Shown here one piece after another: positions 1 through 12,500 of a DNA stretch of 28,271 nt. The notes under the pieces are model-generated. The model ran no database searches. It saw only the letters and a list, made by a program, of their open reading frames with translations, and had not been told where the DNA came from. A program made the position numbers and the translations under genes. Location: NCBI RefSeq assembly GCF_001949145.1, contig NW_019091362.1, positions 2,297,623-2,325,893 of the forward strand, in the 5' to 3' direction. The stretch's first letter is position 1. Every line of letters begins with the position of its first letter. This stretch comes from Acanthaster planci. Lineage: Eukaryota > Echinodermata > Asteroidea > Valvatida > Acanthasteridae.

Positions 1-57
1 CTGGTCTTGTACATGGTCTTGTGTCTGGTCTTGTGCCCAGTCTTGTGATGGTCTTGA
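1..57. repeat. Short degenerate minisatellite (TGGTCTTG units)
   Basis: Four to five units of TGGTCTTGT separated by 2-6 variable bases (acatgg, gtc, gccca) run from the left edge. It continues off the window, so the true length is unknown. Confidence 0.7.
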
Positions 58-483
58 CTACAACACTGCTGCCTAGATAGTGCGTGCCCGTGCAGCCATG
101 CACCAACAAATGCCTCCAAAGATGGCAGCCATCACATTCCATGCAACAGGGTGCACTGTACTCATTTGTAAGTTCTCAAGCTTTGGAGCAGTATCAGGCC
201 ACAACTAAATAATTTGTGGATAAACATGTGGGCACTTTTTATGTAAGTACCCCTGGAAAAAATAGCGACAAACTGAGCGCACATAAAATGCCTGGAAGAG
301 TTTGGACACAATAGCCCACTGTGAGTATGATCTCAGAGTCTCTTGGTTAGACTTCAATTAAGCACACAGGTGCATTTGGGCCCCTAAAGTTGGTGCCCGG
401 GGACATCTAGACCTCCTTTTCTTCACCCTATCCAGTCAATGCTCTAAACTCCAATTCTGCTCCTCCATGATGGTGAAACTTAC
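1..483. other. Intron downstream of the last visible MGAT5 exon
   Basis: I looked on the minus strand for the rest of the MGAT5 C-terminus (a further set of cysteines in human) and saw nothing matching. The intron probably runs off the left edge. Apart from the CTGGTCTTGT repeat at the edge I see no structure. Confidence 0.6.
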
Positions 484-541
484 TTTTCTAAAACATCTCT
501 GTAGTTGAGGAGATGGAACCACGCGGGCTCGCATATTAGAT
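484..541 (-). CDS. MGAT5: MGAT5 exon: LICEPAWFHLLN segment, last visible
   Basis: 58 bp microexon-sized exon; acceptor CCCCTTTTCCACAG, donor GAAAA|GTAAGT; phase 1 to 2. With the split codon it reads DLICEPAWFHLLNYRDVLE and then two bases of the next codon (AA). Human MGAT5 has QLICEPSFFQHLNKDKDMLK at this point. The strong acceptor pyrimidine tract, consensus donor, correct phases and conserved ICEP make this secure. The following exon(s), for the remaining cysteine-rich tail and stop codon, were not found in positions 1-483. Confidence 0.9.
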
Positions 542-3500
542 CTGTGGAAAAGGGGAAAGAAATTGACTGATAAAAACAATGTAGGGTCACTTCCATATGG
601 GTAAATTTATATCCATGAATGCGTACTTCGAGAACAGCCTGATGGGACCTTCAATTGAGCAAGAATCTCTTACAATTAGGGAGTCTGGGCTCAGACACAA
701 ATACTAGGTTTGGGAAGTGGCTTACATTTCAACCAAAGACCAACGTCTGACATAAACAGAAGCAAAAAGAACAGATTGCACAAGAAGAATGTTCTCTTAA
801 GTTATATATTGCACAGAGGGGTGCGTGCAATCCTTTTTCATCAGAATGAGCACAAAATTGCAGCATCTTGCCGTGAGCAGAATGAAACTGGGCACAGCAA
901 GACAGTAGTGGCCCCAATTATCATTTAACGACAATGATCTGCTGTATTTCTCAGAAAAATTAACTCACCATCCCTCATGCATCGTTTGTTGCACGATTCA
1001 TTGATGTCGCTCACTTTGACGTGCATGGCCGACTTTGGTGGCCAAGACTTGGGCCGACTGCAGAAGTCCTGGAAGCAAGCCGAGCATTGTGGTTATTGAC
1101 CTGTTAATGGCGGTTTTTATGCAATCAAATATTAGCGTCTAAGGGAGCCCTACTAGGGATGAATGGCAACCAAACTGGACCAGGGAATATAGAAAAAGTT
1201 CCCAAGTTCTATTTTTGCTTCAAATGGGTGGTCCAGTCAGTTTGACTAGAAATGAAAATCTGAGGTGAACCGATGCGATCACTTTACCTGTTTCTCAATG
1301 TAGATACTGAGTCTCTGCAGCATGCCTTCACACTGGAACTCGTAGGGTAGGTAGGGTGGAGGTGCTGCAGACTGGCTGATCTCATCCACAACCGCCTGTA
1401 GGGCTGTGTAGTTCTGAATGTCGATGGTCTGCACATGGGGCTTGCCGATGTACAGCTCGGCATATGGGTGCTGTGATGTCAGCTGTGGTCGGAGTCGATC
1501 CAAAGAAAATTTGGGGCAATTATGTGGATAAGTCTTTAAAAGCTACCGTGAGGCTCACAAATGGTACAGGCATGCCCCTTGGCAGGGACACTGCTGTCGA
1601 AACAATCTGTGTCGAGTTAATTTTCTGAGGGCTTTAGAGTTGTTCCACAACACATCTTTTTTAGGATCCCGTTAGATCTATCACAGAGTGTTTGACTCAA
1701 AACTGGGATAAAGACTTCCACATGAACACCTAATCTTGTGACTTGTGACTTTGTGCACACAACAGAACCGAATGACTTTGAAATGTATTTTGAACGGCTT
1801 ACGCAGGAAGAGAATACACAAAAACAAACTAATGGTAACCTGATCTGGGGCAATCCACTTTTTGTCATTTTCACAAGCATAAAAAAGTATGGTAGGAGAG
1901 GTGGGGTTTACAACTTGTGTATGCTCTCATAAACTTGGAAAACTGATGATCAGCCATTACTTTCTTGTGTATGCTTTGGGGATGGATCAGAGATCTGAGG
2001 AAATGAGTACATTTCTGCGCACCCGTGAAAATAATAAGAAAAACTTATGACCCTTTAATTTGCCGTGATTTCATAGAAGTTCCCTAACAGAAAAATCAAG
2101 GTACGTGTACAATCAAGTCAAAGACTGGAACAACTAACGGCAAAATGGGAAGAAAATGAAAAGGTAAGGGAAAAATGGTAGAAATCATGAAGGACCCTAC
2201 AGACTAATCTAAGTAGACACCATTACCGTGGTGACCCCACACTCAAGAGGGTGTTTTCACACTTAATGTACACGTTCATTTTGGCAGTTACATCACCTGC
2301 TGGAAGAAGAGGCATGTAATGAGCTTTTGTATCACCTGCGAGAGTGTATCACCTGGGTTGTCACCGCGATAATGGTTTCTGATTTTTGGTTGCCAAATTA
2401 ATTCTGTGGGACTTGCTGCAAGGGAAAGCTAGATGAAGATGAATATTCTCCTGCCTGTGATGAAAAACCAACCTCTCTGTCAGTGGGTTTATTCTTGAAG
2501 AACTTGGTGTTGGCTTTGCTCTTCGGAGGATCAAAGGATGGGTTGAGGAAAATACAGCCATTGGCTATGGCCTCTAGGGGTGCTGGCCCTTCGTAGGGGA
2601 AGCCTAGGCCCACAAACAGCTGAAAGAGGCACAAATGTGCAAGTCAGGTTTAATTTGTCTCCTGAGGGCTTTAAATCTCGGGGTGGATCACAATAAGAGT
2701 CTTAGCGAGCTGGCTTCAACAATCGGAATCCAGCTTACTACTTTTCGCCGGATAAGGCACAGAACTTAATCCTTTGCAAAATAAAGCCGCTCTTAATAGC
2801 CCACTTGGAGTAATGATCAATAAGCAAAATTTCCAATGGTGAGCGGCCAAATGCATATGTGCAATGTACATAACAGCCTACAAGTATATGTACACGTGCT
2901 GTACTGTGCTCACTAGCACTGGAAGCAGTTGCAGGCGCATCCTTGCAATTGCATTGCATGTATCTGTGACCAGACTTCATATACATGTCCATTCATTCAA
3001 AATGCACAGTGAATGTCACAGAATCTGTATTTGAAGTAGACCTTTGTGTCAACATATTTTTCTCAAGGAGAAAAATGAACATCCTCTGTCAATTCAATGC
3101 ACTTCGATTCAAATCACTCACAACTTCCTTCCACTAATGATCTACATATAAACAAAGTCTAAAAAGTAAATCCAACACACAGATTATCTTTAGTAAGGCA
3201 GCCCACACTGGGCTAAACCATCTTAAGACCAGCTTTAACACTTGACCTGCATCGCTGCCATGATTCTACCCACAGACCAGTGAACGACAACGTCGGAGCC
3301 TGTGATGCAGGTCGAATGTAGAGGACCAGCTTAACACTCGGCACACGACATACGACAGACATGTAAAAATTGTAACTTTGAGTCTTCTTTGTTATCGTGG
3401 TGAGAGTTGGTCGTTTATATTATTTTGGGCATATGGAGCAGGTGTCTAATTGTATCTATGTACAAAACCACATGGCATACTGCTTTCCCCACCCCCTTCT

Positions 3501-6500
3501 CCACACTGCTTGCTTGTGTAAACAGACCCTACATGTGGAGCATTAGCTGTAAGTACCATGATTATGGAATCCTCAGTACTGAATGCAAAAATTAGGATTA
3601 AGGAACCTTGAGTAGATTTCTGAAATCCTTAGAGGTTCATGCTTGTGAAGTACAAATTAACCCTTCCCATGCAGCGGTCATTAGGCGCGCTTTGCTCGTA
3701 CCCACAATCCATGCTGGACTGGTCCCTTTTGACAACATTTAGTGAAGGGAATACCAATGACAAGGCACTGCGGGTTGCTTGTGGCCTCAATCGATGCACA
3801 TTCAGATTTGAACCCGGTGTTGGTTCATTTTGTTGAAATGAGTTTAATTCCAGGAAAACTTGAAGGAATAATGTCATACATCCTGAAAGAATAAGCAAAT
3901 TTAAGTCGGCTGTAAGTGATGCGGTAGCGGTTAGAGATGACAGAGGTCTGCAGTTGCCTGACTACAGACATCCAAACCTCCTTTCTCTCAACTGGTTGTC
4001 ACAAAGTCACCTACCTTCGTCTGCAGAAGAAGATGCTGCAGGTCACGTCCAGAGAGGATTCCATGATTGTGGACGTAAGGCGGCACGGCCCCTACCTCAT
4101 CTGTCTTGTTCTGATCAATGTGCACAGTGGCATGGATCTCAAACTTCCGGTGGATGATGTCCAAAAACTTCATGGCATTGGCATCCTGGGGGAAAATTCA
4201 TATTAAAAAGAGAGAAAATTTACCATTTGCCATGTTGTATACAATGCTGCAAATACAAATGATGCTGTCTTGTTTCTTAATTTTGTTTATTCGTGTACAA
4301 ACCAATTGCGTGTGATAAAAAGAGGACTGCATTTGAAATTTCATGTATTTGTCTCTAACATTTGTTCCCCAAATCCTGGTATAAACTCGTGTCCAAGTTT
4401 AGTTGAAAAATAACCCAGCTTCTTTTTTTTTTGACTGGTCCAAGACAATTATTTGTGGTACAAACTTAACGAGAAGTCTATTCATCTGATGGCACTTTTT
4501 ACCACAAAGGGGTTCTGAGTCCATTGTCGTACTAGCATACTCAAAGAAATTTGTTGTCGTCAGCGTGCATAATGCATGGCAGTTCTCATAATCAGGCTGA
4601 TTTACAGTGCTTTTTCTTACTTAAAGTCTTTTTTACCCTGGTTTACATTGTGATATTTAGAGTAGACTGGCTCTCAAACTTAACGATACTGACTATTTCA
4701 AGAGAGCTTTAAGTCCAGTAGCCACCATGGTCCTGTGTCTGAAACAAAAGGAATTCTTCCCATTTCCAAAATTTCCACAACTGGCCAACATTCTCCAAAC
4801 CCATTACCGGTATGTTGATATTCCGGAATTAGCAAGAATATCTGCAAAAATTGAGTGAGTATAATTGCTTCTCTTTGCAGTTTTCCCAACCCAATTCTGA
4901 AACAGTTCCTTGGTTTTACTTGGATGTTCCTGTATATTCATCTGAATGACTTCTTCACGAGTTTGATTACAATGACTGTTGGCAAAAGTACGGACTTATG
5001 CATGCGGCATCTAAAAATAGAAGGTACATGTACATCCTAGACATGACGTTACTCTTCATTTCGGGAGACAGTGTTTAATTTCTGTACATGTTACAGAAAT
5101 GGCATACTTAGACCAGTTGTTATCGCTTGACTTCTCAGTTGGGCAATGGAGGGCTCTCTTCAAATTGGACACAGAGCCAAATAGGCCGACAAACGTCAAC
5201 TGGTTAGGCCATAGAGGAGGGCACAATCGAATAAACAAGAGACGATACTTTGCTTTCATTTCAGAGGCTTTTGAGAGGTGGAGAGCAATTTCACTCCATG
5301 TACATCTACATGTATGGATACATTTGAGAAGATTTTCAGATAAGAGAGACTGTCCAGTTGTAGTATTTTTGAATTGGAAGAAATCTAGCTGTGCATGTGG
5401 CATGAGGGCCATACGGCCGTTTCACAATAGTGCGCCACTAAGAGTTTGAAACGCATTGGCAAACACAACGCGCAGAATTTGTCCACCCATTGCACGTTTG
5501 GAAAGGGCCGACAAATTTCGCACATTCTGATTGGCCAAAGCGTTGCAAACTCTTGGTGGCGCACTATTGTGAATCGCTGGTATTATGTATGCTTTGTGTA
5601 GAGTGGAGTGGAAAGTCAGATTTCTCAACACTGGAGCACATCTGGATTTCTGCACATCAAAACTACGTCTGAAATTTTGATGTTTGCCTCCAAAAATGAT
5701 GGCTACTAACTAGCCAGTTCAGCGTCTAATTTGTGCATGAAGTGGAAGTGAGAAATCCAGGCAGGAGTAATTCAACTTTGATAAGCTCCAAGTTAACTTC
5801 ATTTTAATGTTTAAACTCCAATGATTAAAAAAAAAAAATGCAGAGCGGCTGGAAGAATGCTTATAATGTGTACTGGCCTCAGCAAAATCCCGACAAGGTG
5901 ACTTTACATTGCAGAGGTGGCAGTCACTAAAAAAACTACAGAGCAGGAATAAACGACAAGTGATCTCACTATTCAGCCCTGGCCATGCCGAACCCAACAG
6001 GATACAACAACGTTTTCTAGCTGTCATATGTTGGTTTCAGCAGGCTTCACACATTAAGGCTGTTGGATGTCGTTGAGCTCATCAGGGTTGCAGCACAATA
6101 GGCCAATTGTGCCCAGTAAGTCACGTGACCAGGATATTGAAAATCAACAAACATGATGCCCTCCCATAGGAGAGTATGTCAAAAGTGTCGTTTACCAAAA
6201 ATAAAGCTGACGGTCGGTGTACTACTCAGACAACTGATGTGCTGAGTGCTGTACTTAAAATTGGCTTTATTTTTGGTAGACAACACTTAAAACGCACACT
6301 GCTATGAGAGGACGCCATGTTTGTTGATGTTTGAGACACACTGTCTGCCCTGAGCGAAAAAAAGAGGGCTTTATTTTTTGGTACTCACCACATAGGCGCG
6401 CATTTATGATGGAGATCGATGGCGCATTTGACGCGGAGCACGCTGAGTACGCGTAACAAATTTATTCCTTAATGTATGGCCTTCGCGTACACGCAGAACG

Positions 6501-9500
6501 CATACAAGAACCCGCTGGGAAAACTTCCTACTATCTGTCTTTTCTTTTGCCGTTTGGGGGTGCACTTCAACTCGGGTCGTATAGGTCACGTGACTTAGCG
6601 GGCGCAATCGGTCTATTAGGGTTAGGGCTAGTGGAAAATAAAACTTCAACCATTAATTACCGCAAACGCTCCCTAGCATATAAACCTACTTCTAGCACTA
6701 CTTTAGCCCAAACTTTCATGAAAATCATGCATGGTATATGTTGAATGTAAACAGAAGTCAGAATCAAAGAATAGATGGAACAATGGGCTGTAAAGGAAAT
6801 TTTCCTGTTACCTCTGATGATCCTTTATTTTCAAGTCCTGGGAACTGATCCAAAACAGATAAGTACAGGTGCTTGTCATTTTTGTCGGGACCGACTTCTT
6901 AAAAAGCCAAGTTTAGGTTCAATTACAAATTGTGACCCGCTCTGCGAAAATGAGTCCCATCATGTCATCAGAGCCACTTTGGAGTTAAGGGCCTTTGGAA
7001 GAATCTCGCACAGTGTTAAAGCAATAGGAATCCTCAACATTTTATAATCTACACAACATCCATGTTCATCATACCACACTGATGAGCACAGACCTCCAAT
7101 TCCTCAATCTAATACCAAGTCAAACTCAAAAGTGGCTCCAGCGACTTGTAACTCATTTTTACAGAGCGTTACAACTACACAAATGATACCGTAATAGAAG
7201 ATTTTTGGATCTTTTTTGGCGTTATTCAATGTTTGTATCAATTATTTTTACTGTCTTTGGTTTTGCATGTACAATACATTTTTTACTGTCCTCCATTTTA
7301 CTGTACTGACGTTTTTCACTCTGAATCCCCGATTTTCCTTTTAAAATCTGCAGCAACTTCTGCCATCATGAACACTCCTCCCCCTTTACTAAACAACTCT
7401 TTAAATATCGATTTCCACAATTGAAAACAGCCGCCATAGGAATCAGTTGATGTGCAAAATCAGTTCATGGGTCATTCCATGAGGTTGGGGCACAATTTGT
7501 CAGATGCCAGTTGTTACATGGGTTCCCTAAAAATGAACAGCTAGTTCCCTGTATGTCGATTCCAAATTGACATTGCTACACATCTTGCAAGGCTGAATAG
7601 GTGTGTGCTTTTTCACAGAGCAAATGGCCTACTCTACTGGTCATGACATTTAATAAAATTACCCATGTAACAAGGACACCGTCACAAATTGGAATGGAAT
7701 GACTCTCATTCATATTTCATTGTTTGAATGTTAAGGGCTTTTTTCTTTTGGTTTCCAGTGTCTTCCACTTACATTACTGGTATGACCCTTTCTTATCAAG
7801 CCGCATGTACATGAAGCATAAGGAGTGGATCTTCAATGCAAGACATAGTGTTGAGGATCTCATCTGGTTCCAAAATCCACACGCTGACCATAAGCAGATG
7901 AGTACACTGTGAAGGTATTTGCATATACGTGTCAACCGCTGGTTGTCTGTGAACGGTACCTGATTAAAGGCATTGGCACTTCACTCAGATTCCGCTCCAC
8001 AATTTGGGAAAGCCCCTCACTAGGTAACAATCCCAGTTCTTTACCACAACTGCATTTTTTGGCAGTTTGTGTTTCTCAAGGCCCAAATGTCTCCTAAAAC
8101 AGGTAAAAAAAACAGATGAAAGGCAGTATATGCACAAGGGTACTTGGCAGAAATCCCTGCGCCTTACCTTCCACATGTAAGACATCTTGCCATAGACGAG
8201 AGCTTTGTTGTCACGAGTCCCCGGTACAGCCGTCTCGTACCTGTTGCTCTCCACTACGAACCCCATAAAGGAATTGTCTGGCGTGTGAGCTGCAAATAAC
8301 CAAGGGGCAACGGTCATTGACACTTTGAGAAGTATCTAGAGTTTACATATTTAAACACTGGTTTAAAGATCTTACCACTGGTTTAGCCATATATGTTTGT
8401 GTACTAGTATTTAAACACTGGTTTACAGAACTAACCACTAATATAAACATTGGTTTACACGCCTAACCTCTGCTTTAGATACTCACAGTTTATACACTTA
8501 AAAAATGGTTTTGACAAGTAACAAATGGTTTAGACACATACACACTTAAGTGCCAGACTAAAACAAAAAGAGTCAAGAGTGAGAAGGAACTCACGAAACA
8601 TAGTAAAGAACTGCTTGGGGAGGAGTTCCCAGCCTCCCCAGTCCGTCTTACGACCTGTCCTCTTGGAGTAGCTACGGATGTTGTAGGCCGGCTCTGTACC
8701 AAAGGAATCAATCACTCGCAGCATGCAGCTGGAAATATGAAAAGAGAATTACATGTGGGTAAATAATACTTATTATGTATGAATTTTATTCAGTGCAAAT
8801 TCAAGACAATGACAAGGTAATGTTCAAATGGGCTGTACAATAAAGACACTAAACTACATGTTCAATGTGCTCAAGTGGAAGGCATGAAAAAGTAACTCAA
8901 ATTTATCTCAAACAGGCAAAAAACACAACACAATACTTAAAAGAATGAAATCAGCCGACAACCAGTCTAGGCAAGTACATCCCACAATAGTTGTACAAAT
9001 GAGTCATCAGTCACCAGGGCAACTTTTGAGTTAAAGGCCATTGAAAGAATCCTGCCCAATGTACATGTAAATCAATATGAGCTCTCAGTATCTGTCACCC
9101 GTATAATGCCAATTGTTATAAGGACGACAAACTGAGTGAAAGAGTTCAGTTTGCCAACTTTGCTCTTTCCAATACAAATTCTAACTCAGAAGTGGTTTTG
9201 GCAACTTCTAACTCACTTTTACAGAGCAGATCACATTTGGCTGGTACCCTGCTCCTGTTGAAAACAATAAAGTATCTGTGGGGCTCTGGACGAAAGCCTC
9301 CCTTGGCCAATTTCGCACGGCTCCCCGAAGGAAAACAAGCTTAGCAGATTTATGTGCCAAGCAAAAATCAGAGGAGAACCAGTCAAGAGCAATTTATGAA
9401 ACATAAAATGCTCAATGGTAACATGCTTTCACTTAGCAAATGATTTTCTTTTCTCAGCAAATTTGCCCGTTGGATGAGCAAGCCCTGTCAACACGGCCCC

Positions 9501-12500
9501 CCTTGGCTTACTTGAGCTGCTTCCAGAGAGGTCCAGCGGCCTTCTTGAATTGTTTCAAGCCCACAATGTCGATGTACACCAGGTCAAAGGGCCGCTCACC
9601 TCCAATCGGACAACTCTGACTAATGACCCCCTTTCCTTTCAGAAAACTGCATATGTGCCCAGTCAGGAAAAAAACAACAGATTCTCACATAATAGTGTAC
9701 GACTGAGGAAGAGAAAACTCCTCCAACTTTAATATGTAAACATTCACTGACAGAGGAAAAGGCCTTCATGTTTGTGTTTGCCTTGAAATGACTATTCAGA
9801 TTGGTCAACTTCTCTTCAGCTGAACTATATAAACCTCAATGCAAATACCTTGTGAATCATGAACGTGCGACTTGGTTCATTTTATACAGATTCAAAATCT
9901 TACTAAATCCATTCAAAAAAGTACGGCATTGGTAATTTGTGTCACTCGGTGAGTCAATTTTGCTGGAATAGCATGGTTCACATCAGGAAGTAAAATACAA
10001 ACACATGTACATGTAGGAAAATTACTAAGCTTGTACTTAGAAAACTGTGCTGAATAGAAAGGCTGCATTCATACATGTACATGTACATTATGATTCACTT
10101 AGACCCAAACTTCACTTGAGATACTGTACATGTGCTCTGTACTTTCTGTGAGTATGAAATGGGGATAAACTCAAAAGTTTTGTATTCAGCTTCAGTTCAT
10201 CGATGTTTAAGTCTGCATCACATGTTCTCCTATTAAAGTATGTTAGCTGGTATCTAATGACAGGAAGTCTGAATACAAACCCTTAAATCATTCAGTCTCA
10301 AATTACTCATAAATCAAATGAAGAGCCAAAAAGGCCCTTTCTGTGTCACTGTACCCTTTCAGTCGTGACTGACTTTTGATTGACATGAGATTTGGCATGG
10401 GGTACATTTGACCGCAACTCTACGATTCATATGGGTTTTCACTGTGCTCAAACAAGCTGTACTTTTCAAAGATAAGCTCTTCTTCAGCCTGTATTTAGTG
10501 CTTGATCATTTCTGTCGTGTGTTAACGGAACAACTGTTCAAATGTTACCTTTTCAGTGATGAGTACATCACGGACACCTCCAGGTTGTGTCCTAGGATGT
10601 AAAGCGACGCTAAAATGTCACTCCACTGGACAAGCTCACCCAGGGGGCCCCCAGAGAAGGCATTCTCGGCAATCTTGAACCCCGACTCTTTGGTCAGTAA
10701 TCCCATGTGAACCAAGATCTGGCCAGAGAATGGGTGAAATAGAATAAGTACAAAGATAATGCACAGGGGGGAGGGGTTAAGACGACTAAAAACAGAGTTC
10801 CATGGACACAGAAGGGGCGGGTGTTATTGCAGTTGAAACTTGAAACTTGAAAGTTGAAACTTCAAGAAACTTGAAACATCAGTGGAATCTCGGGAGCTAG
10901 CCCCTTTCATTTTCAATCATTACAACACAGACGCAAAGAAGAGGAATAAACTTGGAGAAAACTGTCTCAAGATGTTAACTTGATTTTAGTTTACCCTCCC
11001 CAGAACAGTAGCAGCAGGATGCGTGATGACAGGAAATTATCAAGTTATCCACCACCAACACAAACCATTTCCCACGGACTGTCTGTCACCTCTCAATCAC
11101 TTTGTCTGAGTTTTGGAAATCTTTCCTTGAAATGCTCCTGCCGGGCAGTGACACAAACGTTGTACACCAGACCTCATGTTCCTTTGGCACATGCCCTTGA
11201 ATGTGCGTGGGTAGATTTGCACGGAAGCAATGAATAAATCACAATGTTAATTTTGTGAAAAGCTTCAGTGAAGCCCCAAGGGCATGGGCATCTACATCAA
11301 TATGTAAAACTTAGGATGCGGGCAACATGATGAGACTCCTACGCATGATTTGATAATAAAAACAGTAAGTAGGTTTGAGACTTTGATCAACAAGTATCTG
11401 TCGTGAAAACATCCCTCGAGAACCCAACACTACCGGTAGATTATCCGGCCTCCACGCAAAACTGCCATGATCCTTCCGACTTTGCCAAGGGGTTTCAGGA
11501 GATTTTGCAGATGAAAGTGCACGTGTTCAATGAACAGTGTACTTTTGAAAGTTTTACTGGAGAGGACAGCCAATGAGGCTCCTGCCTGATGGTGGATTTT
11601 GAAGGATTGCGGAGGGATCCCAGAAAAAAATTCTTAGCATATGGGCTGTGTGGGTTTTATAACCAAGTCGACTCTCATTCGGGGTCTTGGCAATTGATTC
11701 CTCTTGTCTGTGTATTTTAATCAGAACATGAAGTCACGTCCATGAGTTTCGTATTTGAATACATGTTGTTCATCTGCATCCAACTTACAAATGTGTGAGA
11801 AGCAAGTGCCATGTTTTTTGCTAGCATTTGTACGAAGTTGTTCTCTCCTCTTTTAACCTTTCATCATCTAGCTGTCCCAGTTTCATAAAAGTGCAAGGAA
11901 GAATACCTTAATTGGCAAATTTATGCTCACAGCAGTTAAGATGGTGACCTTTTTTGTGCTAAAGCAATTGATTACTTTCTGTCATTCAATTTCTTCAGAA
12001 ATTAATTCTTAAAAGTTCCTCCGTAATAGATCTCTGCTTTTTTCAGCATCATGATTGTTTGAGTCTTCAATGTCAGCTCTTAATTGCATATAGATCAAAG
12101 CAGGCAAAATGCTCACAGCAGGACAATAACAAATACTGACAGCTTTTGACAGGACCATTTTTTTTCTGGTTTTCTGAAAATCTCGTGTACTGGCTGTGTA
12201 AATATGATACACCCCCAAATTTGCTTTTTACCCCCCATCCCTTCTTTGTTAGTCTCCTACATTCCTATTCATCTCCATTTCTCTTGCTAAGATAGAATTT
12301 TCTATCAAAATCTGAACACAGACCAAACTCACAATTTGTATGGATGTACATCTCATTAATGTTTACATTATTAATGCTTATTTGACCAGTCGTAGGCGAA
12401 GAGAACCCCGACGGAAATTTTCGCTTTCCAAATATCATTATTAATTCAACTATTGGTTGCAAGAATAAAAGTGGTAAGGTCTTGAATTATCTAGTGGAAA

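Larger units (their letters stand above)
4186..8167. other. Intron, 3982 bp, dense in foldback elements
   Basis: Holds a 153-bp foldback element (5421-5573), a composite inverted-repeat element (6097-6617) and two further TIR elements (6926-7176, 7469-7704). 4186-5420 has no recognised repeat; long overlapping open frames on both strands at about 5056-5449 carry no known motif. Confidence 0.7.

Noticed and set aside
6615-6627. Telomere-like GGGTTAGGG
   Set aside because: Only one and a half units; expected by chance and next to a transposon end.
9600-9612. ATTAG at the start of the CPIGG block as acceptor of exon 9512
   Set aside because: It keeps the frame but has no pyrimidine tract and makes the exon eight residues shorter than human; the upstream GCAG site gives the exact family length.
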